Part shown: positions 1 to 9,900 of the stretch, one piece after another
Numbering within the stretch: position 1 is the first letter of the stretch
Layout of the letters: every line of letters begins with the position of its first letter
Assembly: GCA_000969725.1 (NCBI GenBank)
Contig: JXSR01S033374.1
DNA length: 24,549 nt
Direction: 5' to 3' (one strand)
DNA from: Ophiothrix spiculata
Lineage: Eukaryota; Echinodermata; Ophiuroidea; Amphilepidida; Ophiotrichidae
The notes under the pieces: model-generated
Told to the model about the DNA's origin: nothing
Databases searched by the model: none
The model's input: the letters and a program-made list of their open reading frames with translations, nothing else
Made by a program: the position numbers and the translations under genes

Positions 1-79
1 CTATTGAAAACATTAGGTAAGTCTACCTTTACTTTGATATTAGCCATTATATTTGTTCCATCACTATTGAAAACATTAG
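1..79 (+). CDS. YME1L1: Probable upstream YME1L exon end with duplicated splice donor (partial)
   Basis: The frame is open from base 1 and reads LLKTL, then a hydrophobic stretch (LILAIIFV), then LLKTL again. Each LLKTL is followed by a GTAAGT donor, at 17 and at 80. Both donors leave one base (G) of a codon, exactly the phase required by the next exon, which starts with two bases (CT) of a split codon. i-AAA proteases carry their single membrane helix shortly before the AAA domain, and human YME1L has a similar hydrophobic-then-LLK stretch there as I recall it. So this is probably the exon that ends the membrane segment. Which donor is used, and where the exon starts, cannot be seen. A chance open frame is the alternative. 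Confidence 0.45.
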
Positions 80-95
80 GTAAGTCTACCTTTAC
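1..95 (+). repeat. 63-bp tandem repeat containing an exon end and donor
   Basis: Bases 1-32 and 64-95 are identical (32 of 32), giving a 63-bp period. The unit holds a coding-like stretch of 21 codons without a stop and a GTAAGT donor, so one donor is a copy of the other. 63 is a multiple of three, so use of either donor would keep the frame and change the protein by 21 residues. Confidence 0.8.
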
Positions 96-699
96 CACCA
101 ACTTGATAGAATGTTCATATCCCAGGGGAGTTACTGGCATAGAAAGGACATTTTTCAGTTCACATGTTTCTTTTTTGAAAGTTTAGGTCTCAAGACCTTC
201 ATTTCAAGCAGAATTTTGGAAATTTTTGTCAGATTTACCAAACAATAGCTCTCAAGGGTTTTTTCTCTAGACCCTGTTTTCATTGTAAATCCTTCGTTCC
301 CTAGACTCTTAAGATCAGAAATCATGGCTGGACACCTCTACCAAAACCAACGTAGAGTACCCCTGGTAAATGATCAAGGATTCCATTCATATGAATGGTT
401 ACCAAAATAGTAGGACTGACTTTAGCAAAAAAGGAAAACAGCAATCCAAACTTTTAATGGGCAATATTTCAAAATGCTCACAAATTTAAGGCAATATAGT
501 TCAGAATTCACCCAATTACTCCAAGCAGTCGAAATTGCACAGAAATTTGAGAGTTTCAAAAGCATCTGAATTATGCCTAAAATGTCCATATGCATTATAT
601 TATCTTGATGTTAATGAACTTAATTGGCTACCAATTGTAAAGTTCATAAAATGAAATCAAATGAAATAATTAATATTGTCAGGTCATAAGTGAGTTGAA
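96..699. other. Intron, nothing recognised
   Basis: AT-rich sequence after the duplicated donor. I see no coding exon, tRNA-like boxes or clear inverted repeat here. Confidence 0.5.
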
Positions 700-832
700 A
701 CATTACACTACTTGCTCCGTGGTCGGACAGTCACGTAAAGCCGTGGGTCCCTTGTACGAATAGACTCCTTCATGGGGTATGCATGTTATGCAAGTACTTG
801 TATCATTAATTGATTGATTGATTGATTGATTA
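700..832 (+). repeat. Possible SINE 3' relic with (TTGA)n tail
   Basis: A relatively GC-rich stretch (about 712-790, with words such as CACGTAAAGCCGTGGGTCCC) is followed by a short TTGA microsatellite at about 810-831, the arrangement of an invertebrate SINE tail. No box A or box B is visible, so any head is missing. It lies only 28 bp before the exon acceptor at 859-860. Confidence 0.3.
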
Positions 833-860
833 AGACACTCTGTTGTTTCCACCCTTGCAG

Positions 861-940
861 CTGACATTGGTATGGCCAATCCAGATGTCAATGTTGCTAC
901 TGATGAGGAAGGCTCAGTGACATTTGATGATATCAGAGGG
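861..940 (+). CDS. YME1L1: YME1L exon: linker and start of AAA domain
   Basis: Acceptor TTGCAG at 855-860, donor GTATGT at 941. The exon starts with the last two bases of a split codon and ends on a codon boundary. It encodes an acidic linker followed by VTFDDIRG, the conserved first strand and helix of the FtsH-type AAA domain. Confidence 0.9.
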
Positions 941-3900
941 GTATGTATGGATACATGATAAGAGAACAAGCAAAAACATTTGTTAATACACACAGCTTTG
1001 CTCAGTTTACATCATTTTATTAGTAGACCATTACTGGTGGTTATGTACGTATAAGCCTCATTCTGTGACAAATGGAATAAGATTTGAGATGCAGTGCAGA
1101 ATCAATTATGAAGCAGGAATAAAACACCCGATCTAAGTTCTCAAAATACCCATTGAGAGTAAAAGGAGGAGATGGGTATGTAATGTGGACTGACTGTGTA
1201 TTTTGTTAGATTGCCCACCTCTCTTTGAAAGAATTCTAAATTATAGGTTAATGCACATTTCATGTCGCATGAAATGAGACAAAATCAATGTACACACAAG
1301 TCAACTTTGATGAGTCTAATTCACAAGGCCCGCAGTGGCGGAGTGTATTGGGCAGCAATCAAAATTTGCTAAAAATGCTTTGATTTTGTCTAATTTTCAA
1401 GCATAGTGCAATACAAATTTCTTATTCTAATTCATATGAGACAGAAAAATAATACTGCATCTTTCCTGAAAAGAAATTGGGCTTTTATATGGCATTTAAA
1501 ATTAAGCTAAACTAAATAAATCATCACCCGACAAAAACAATGTAACTTTCATTCATACTAAACGCCTGTCTCACAAACTGTAATGCAACACACTGAGTGC
1601 ATTGTGCATTTTCTATCAGCTCCGCTCACTTTATATTCTTGTATTCTGATTGGTCAGATGACACACAGAGTGTATAAATGCAAAATAATGCAGTAACTTT
1701 AGGTTTTAGACCATGTATATGTACTTTGTTTATGCTGCTTTCATACTCATATTTATTTGTACGTTTATATCAGGAGGGGTTCTCAATTAATTTATTTTAA
1801 GGGCCAAATTGTTGTGATAAAAATGCAAAAGGGCCAGATAAAGAATAAAAATCAGGTACATTTACAGCAATGACGGAACGAGCATCACAATTTTAGGGGA
1901 AATTAATGGGAAATGAGTTACAACCACAAAATCTTCATGCGGCAATGCGTATTAAAATATTACACACACAACAAAATTGTTCATCATTTGCTTAAAAATG
2001 ATGGTTTCTTTTATCATAGAAAAGCACCAAAATATTTCAGTAAATTTGCTGTCTTCCTCAAAATTGTCATGGAATCTTCAAATTCACACAGAGCACAGAA
2101 ATGTATTTTACATTTGCTCACACAGAGCACAGAAATGTATTTTAAATTTGATCAGAAAAGGAGAATTGAGTGTCGAAAAGCTTAAAAATATGTGTGTTTT
2201 ATGTGTGGAAAGAACAAACTAGGGACACAAAACCTTTGCCCCAATAACCACAACCCCATAGTGTCGTGAGTCTAGGTACAAGAAAGCTCATTGGGTTTGT
2301 ATATTTTAAAAAAATTGCTACCAAAACAGATTTGAAGGTTACAATTGCATAAAAAAGTGACAATAATTAAAGATCAGGTAACTTTTCAATTAAAATGAAA
2401 GGTTATATTTTTCAGTATTATTCTATTTTTCTATGACATCAAATGAGGTTTTTCCTTCATATCTCCTGATTAAGTCTATGTTTTCCACAGGCCACTACTA
2501 CGGGCGTTGCGGGCCGGATTTATATGTATTACTTATGAAATAAAGATTGAAATAGAAAATAAATAACTTTGGAATTACATTTTAAAGTGACTGTATTTGG
2601 TATATATTTTTATGTCACAGATTGCAGAAGCCAAAGCAGAACTTGAAGAAATAGTGGAATATTTACAAACTCCTGAGAAACTCACAAAGCTGGGAGGCAA
2701 ACTACCAAAAGGTAAGTGTTTGTGAAAGAAAACATATGAAATAGCAGCTCCTGATATGTAGACGTACAAAGAGTTTTCTGTGATCTCTGTGGTCTTTTAG
2801 ATAGGTTAAATTCAATTCTGGTATAGTTTGATATGTGACCCCTAGAAAGATTGGTGTTATGATACACCAGAAGCTATGCACAGATGCTGTAAAGTATTAC
2901 AGATTGGCCTTATAATTCAATCTGCATACACTCTGCCTATTATAGAACCCCCCCTCTCTCAACTTGCAGCCCACGGGCCAGATCCAGCCCGCAAGTACAT
3001 TTCATGCATCTTGCAAAGAACTACTGCTGTAAACAAAATATCATGTGAAAAATTAAAATATGCTTTATATTACATATTGTAAATGCCTCATTTGAATAGA
3101 AATTGTCATACTTTATGAATTGTATCAGAATTTTTAACAACTTTGATGATATGAAAAATACAAAATTTCTAGCTCCTAAATATGTGTCACCCTCTGCTCT
3201 GTCCTTGATCACAACAGTCATCGCTCATGATAAAAACTTGAGACGCTGTCTGGACAGCAAGATTATTTCTAAGCAAAAATCAGGCCAATGCAAGAAAAAT
3301 GTTGAGAACGCCTGCTATAGACAAATTTGGCTCTATAGTTTTATTTTATACCTCGATGTTCGTCCAGGTTTGGGTATCAGAAATCAATAGGTCCCTACTG
3401 GACACTGCAGTTTTGATATACTAGTCAGTAAACCATACATTTGTGATGTCACTTTTACCACAGGGGTCCTTCTTATAGGATCTCCAGGAACAGGAAAGAC
3501 TCTCCTAGCCAGAGCTGTTGCTGGCCAAGCTGGTGTGCCATTCTTTTATGCCTCGGGATCAGACTTTGACCATATGTTTGTTGGATCTGGTGCTAAGAAA
3601 GTTAGAGAAATCTTCCGTAAGTTAAAAATTAATCATTTTAATCATTAGGTTAAAGGGGGGACGGGTTGGCGCAGCGTTTCTGCCCTCGCCTTTCACCGCT
3701 GCAGCCCGGGTTCGATTCCAGGTCGGACCTAAGTTGTACGTGAATTTGGTTGTCCATCCATACTCGTCCTCGCATTCAGTTTCCTCCTGCATCTAAAATC
3801 AAAAATTCTTTCCAATTTTCTGTCTTTCACACCACGGAGGCGTCCCTTGAATTTACTGCATTTGCACTAGTGGGATTGGCCTGGCTTTCAGCCGAATGTT

Positions 3901-6900
3901 ATAAAAATAAATAAATAAAGCAGTTTGGTAGCTTCCATAATGCTACATTCATACTTGTGTAGTTTTGTAGCTTTGTTGCTGCGTGACATATATTTCATGC
4001 AGAAACTTGCTGCTTTCGGTTGTCGTAGGAGCAAAAACATGTCGCTGAGATAATTGATATCGTCAACATTTTGTCGCACATCACAATTTTTCGAGTTGAA
4101 ATTCAATGTTGAGAGCGACATGAAGCTACAAAAGTGTGAAACAAAACAGACGATTCAGCTAGTGCAGAGGCTTCATGTTATTAGGACTAAACCCAAGAGA
4201 GTAATTATACAAAGACTGTGACAACACATCCATAGCACCATTTTCCTATGTGCTGTAATTAACAAGTTCTGTAACATTTCATTTAGTGCATAGCACCACA
4301 ATACCAAATCAAAACTGATAATAACAAGAATGAAAGCACATCCATTCACTTTAAATTCAGTGTAAGGTGATTTTGTTTTTCCTCCCCATTAAAAATTTAA
4401 CACTTCACCACCAACGTAAGGGAAGAAAACGGTCTGTGTATATGGTGCATATCGCCATATGCAAACCCCTCTATTGGTTAAACCAAATCAAGCTTACTTC
4501 CGTCATGTGAGTGCAAGAAAGTTGTATCTGCAATAGCTGCCATTTGTCATTCATTTTGATTGCACACTGTATATTGGTCAGTCTTTGGTTAGAGGTTCTT
4601 GAAATGGTTCTTCAGGTGACAGCGTCAAGAACCAGGTGACAGCGTCACCTGAAGAACCATTTCAAGAGCCATTGACATATGGCATGGAATTTTTAAGGGA
4701 TTTTTGATATTCTATTGACAAGGCGTTAAATAAATATACCTATTAAGGCAGCCATTGCAGATAAGATTTTCTTGCACTCACATGACAAAATTTTAATGTC
4801 AATGAACTTTTTAAGTGACAACAGAAATGTGTGTTGTGTTTTCAGGTGAAGCTAAACAGAAAGCCCCTAGTGTAATCTTTATTGATGAGTTAGATTCAGT
4901 CGGTGGTAAACGTGTCCAGTCACCAAATCACCCCTACGCCAGACAAACAATCAATCAACTCTTAGCAGAAATGGATGGTTTTCAGAAGAATGAAGGCGTC
5001 ATAGTTTTAGGTGCCACAAATTTCCCTAAAGCTTTGGATAGGTAAGTAAAGATAATCAACTCTTGGTAGATATGGATAGTTTTCAAAAGAATGAAGGCGT
5101 CATCCCAGGGGAGGGGGGGGGGGCGCTTAACTTTGAAAGTGGTAGGTATGTCAGGCGCGAAGCTCCGAAATGGGGGTCAGGTGAACTGATTTTCTCTAAA
5201 AACTGGACCTTTGAAACCGATTTTGGGGGGTCTAGTGAACTGAAACTTTGGCAAAAAAATTGCCTCCTGAGCTAAAAATATTCACATTTCCTGAGCAATT
5301 TTAGCAGTTGGAGCTACAATTTTGTAGTTTTCCTCAAAAAGGGGGTCTTGACCAGAGGACATGTATATCCTGTCCAAATATGTGAGTTCCCCCCCCCCCC
5401 CCCCCCGGGTGTCATAGTTCTAGGTGCCACAAATTTCCCCAAAGCTTTGGATAGGTAAGTAAAGATTCACCAAACTATTCCTGTGTAAGGCTGCGATCAC
5501 ATAGAAGTATACGCATGGGTATAAGGTATACGATATTCGCTATACGCTCCTGGGGAGGCACTCATGTGTTTAATAGTGATGGGATAATCCCTATCAATTT
5601 CAAATATGAATCACTCCCCGGGGAGAGTATAGCGAATACCGTATACCGTATAGTTCTATGTGATCGCAGCCTAATAGAAATATTATCAACTCTTGGTAGA
5701 TATGGATAGTTTTCAAAAGAATGAAGGTGTCATCCCTGGAAAAAATCGAATACAATTCTAGTACACATTCCTGAGGTGCAAATTTGGAACACAAATTCGA
5801 GTACAAATTAAGTACAAATTTGTGTAGTCGAATTGTACTTAAATTGTACTCGAATCTGTGTTCCAAATTCGCACCTCAGGAATGTGTACTAGAATTGTAC
5901 TCGATTTTTTCCAGGGATAGTTCTAGGTGGAACTAATATGTGATGACTCACCCCGAAAAGGGGGACTTTGCGATAGAACACTTTTTTAAAAACTGATGAA
6001 AATAGGCAGCTAATAATAAAGAAAATAATAAGAATTTCCAACAGATTTTCTGTTGTAAAATGTGACCGCCTTGATCAATTTCAACAAGTAAGGTGTAATT
6101 TTAAAGCTTAGAAAATGCTGCAACAGATGAAATGATAAAATCAAAATTGATATGATCTGCAAAGTCCCCTCTTTCGGGGTGAGTCATCACATATAATATA
6201 CACCAAACCATCCTTGCATTTATAAACAAATGGGTTAATCAACACTTTTCAGAAATAGATTTTTTTGTGTGAAAAAGAAATTCCAATACGAAAGAGTTAT
6301 GAATGAAGAAGTCATAGGTATACTAATTAATTTTTTTCGTTATCAAAAACAATAAATAATTTGTAGTTAAAATTTTGGAATTTTAATCAGAAAAATAGGA
6401 ACTTTAATTTGACATCAAAGAATTACTACTTATAGTTGAGTCCTTGGGGATGAGTATGTAATCTGATCCTACACCTTTAATTTAACTTTTTTTTTTTTTT
6501 GCAGTGCTTTAACCAGACCTGGGCGTTTTGATATCAATGTAACAGTGCCTGTTCCAGATGTCAATGGGCGAATTGAAATTTTAGATTTGTATCTTGGAAA
6601 AATCAAGATTGGTGCAGATGTAGATAAAGAAGTAATAGCCAGAGGAATTGTGGGTTTTACAGGTAAGCTTTGTGGAGAGACCGTTAATGATGTATGGTCA
6701 AAAAAATTTTAAGTAGGAGTTTCCAAATTCATATGACAGATCATTACTAAAGAGGAATCAGTTTCATATTTCAGTTTGAATCAATCAAACAACTGTAATT
6801 TAATGAACAATTTTGTGTTTCACAGTTGTGTATATATCATTATCTAGATTTCATTTTTGGTTTCCTTTTTTATACACATTTTTACTTATATTCTCCAAAA

Positions 6901-9900
6901 TGGGGTATATTTCAGGCCTATTTAGACATGCATATAATATAGTAATGTGCTATACTAGTTCTTCCTGCATATGACTATATGGATGATATGAAATTGATAT
7001 TTTGTAACTTTTTGTTGTGAACTATTGTAATAACTTTAATAACTCGCTTGCGGTACGGAAGGTCCCAAGTTCGAACCCCGCTGGTGCCAAAAAGTTGAGT
7101 GTGCTTGAAATTCCCTTGGACAAGGAACTAACTGCTAATTGTCTTGTGGAAACCCGTACAAAACTCGGGAGCTGATCCGGGCAGTGATGGTGCGTATGTG
7201 GGCTAATCAAGGTTCAGCGCCCCTTGAATTTGCCGGAGAACCTGAAATGATGCTTGGTGTGGAATAGAGCTTACTTGGGCCACAGTGGTCAGAGAACACC
7301 TGTAAAGTATGCAAAGGCCGAGTGGAATTACAAATCTGGGAGGCATAGCGCACTATAATTTTTTTTTGACATTTCAGGTGCTGACATCAGTAATCTAGTG
7401 AATCAAGCAGCGCTTCATGCAGCCAAAATGGACAAAGATGCAGTTGACATGGTAGACTTAGAATTTGCTAAAGACAAGATTCTTATGGGCCCTGAGAGGA
7501 AGAGTATGATCATTGACAACAAGAACAAAGAGATCACAGCATTCCATGAAGGCGGCCATGCATTGGTGGCCTACTACACCAAGGGTGCAATGCCTATCAA
7601 TAAAGCCACTATTATGCCACGTGGGAATTCTTTAGGACATGTAAGTATACAAATATTAACGGCTTATGAGTGTGATGGTAAAAATATACCATCCCGAATT
7701 GAAAGATTTATTGTTCCATTTCACGAGCCGATAGACGAGTGAAATGGAACAATAAATCTTTAAATGAGGGTTGGTATATTTTTACCATCGCACAAATATG
7801 AACAGTTAATATTTGTTTTATATAACTCTTCTATAGAGTTTAGTCATTTGATAATACATTTAAACTATTGTACTTACCCATGTACCAGAAATCAATAGGT
7901 CCCTACTGGACACTGCAGTTTTTATATACTATCAAAAGTACTATCAGATGAAAGTGTTAGCAAAGACTATCAAACGGATGATAGTGATAGTAAAAATGAC
8001 AAATGGTCATGTGGTACAATCATACCAATCAAATGACTAGAATCAATGGATGAGTTATATAATTCTTTATATTTGATCCTCCCATCTTACAAGCCAATTT
8101 CATCTGTGTCAACTGTTTCATTATAGAATTTTATGGTTAAACACCCAAGGTTTCTGTCAAACACTTTATACATGTGCCTGCCAAAGTTATAAACACAAGT
8201 TATTCAAAACAATTCGGACAATTGTATAATACAAAATAAAGCAAGTGACGTCAAACTCAAAGCAAGTTGAAGGCTTATTTAATGGATTTAAGTTTTCGGT
8301 TTGGCCCCGGTCAGCGGTACAGATGCATGCTGAATGGTCAGGGTTCAAAGGGTTAATAAACATGAGAAACAAAGGCTATTATTTTAATGTTCCCATTTTC
8401 AGCCTGCAATTTTGCTTTAAAAAAATGTACAATCTCATTTGGCATTGCATTCTCAAGAGTTACAATCTGTGAATCATGTTGTGAGTCAGTTGTGCATGTA
8501 CTTTGTCATTGATCTTAAGTGGTCCGTACGGGGTTACATATAGTTCAATGAGCAAACAGCGATAATATTCCAATGACATGGCCCGGTTTGGCACGTTATG
8601 CGTTGCTTTGTTGGCACATCTAAAACCAATTGACATACCCAAATAATTGGCAAATATTCATCTAGCCAACTGATTAGTTTATTTTATACAATTTTGTAGA
8701 ATTTTGTATAAAAATTTGCACAAATTTACCTTCTATAAACTCACTTGGGACTTTGAAAAGTGATTGTAAATTCCTGGTTATGTTTATATATATAGTTATA
8801 AAAACCTGTCAGTTATCGGTTCCAAATTCATTCCAACCATCTGTCAGATCGGCATTTTTTGCACATAACGTAACATATGGAAGACGCTCATTCTTTTCAA
8901 AATTTCCCACTCAGTAAGTATACTTTTGTGTGGAGGTTACAGGTACGCCAAGGAATGAACATGCTGGGGAGTTTGAAATAAGTGATATCATTTCTTATTT
9001 TGTAAGTCAATCATTAATGCATATTTTGCTGTACTGCATGTGTGCAAATATATTAATAATTTATAAGGAGCGAAAATGCTGTTCGATAAGGTTTAGAATA
9101 AAAATAACATAGGGCAGCCATTGCAAATACGACTTTCTTGCACTCACATGAAGACTTATTCCTGAATATAATTCCCAGGTTTCATTATTGCCGGAGAAAG
9201 ATGACTGGAATGAGACCAAGTCACAACTCTTAGCTCAGATGGATGTTTGCATGGGAGGCCGTGTTGCCGAGGAGATCATGTTTGGTAGCGATAACGTCAC
9301 TACGGGAGCAGGCAGTGATTTCGACCAAGCCACGAAAATAGCTAAACTGATGGTGACAAGATTTGGTATGAGTGAAAAGGTGGGTGATTTATGAGGGACT
9401 TTAAATGGGCTAGTGGTGTTTTGAGGTGTAAACTAACCATTTTGGGGTGGGACTCTAGCCACTAAGATTGCTAAACTTATGGTTACAGGATTTAGCATGA
9501 GTGAAAAGGTGGGTGTCTTGTGAGGGGCTTTAATGGACCAGTTTTGCTTGAAGGTTTAGCGTAGATTTACAGGGGAGATAAAATTCCGGCATGGAGACAA
9601 AATTCAGGTTGTACAGATTTTTGCCGATGATGCATCCCATCTTGTCATAATGTGCGAATATTGAAAATGCACACACACATCTTGCGTGCAGCTCAGCATA
9701 TTATTCGCGTAAAGTATAATTTGCACAATTTGTCACTATGCGCAACCAGATCTCAACATTCGGGGTTGAACTTGGTGGTAACCGAGTAGATCCAAATACC
9801 CCAATTTGAGCTCTATGGCTAACGATGCCATTACATGGGACGGTTTACAAAGTCTGGTATCTCCCCTGTAAATCTATGGGTTTTAGCTAACGATTTCTGA

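Noticed and set aside
3656-3735. Functional tRNA gene at the head of the SINE
   Set aside because: Box B is perfect but no complete cloverleaf can be drawn, and the sequence continues into a body with an A-rich tail.
5053-5460. Mutually exclusive alternative exon of YME1L
   Set aside because: The copy lacks an acceptor and the Walker B half of the exon, and is split by an insertion, so it cannot replace the real exon; treated as a decayed duplicate.
5600-5866. 88-codon minus-strand open frame
   Set aside because: It spans two foldback elements and an exon shadow; the frame is a by-product of palindromic sequence.
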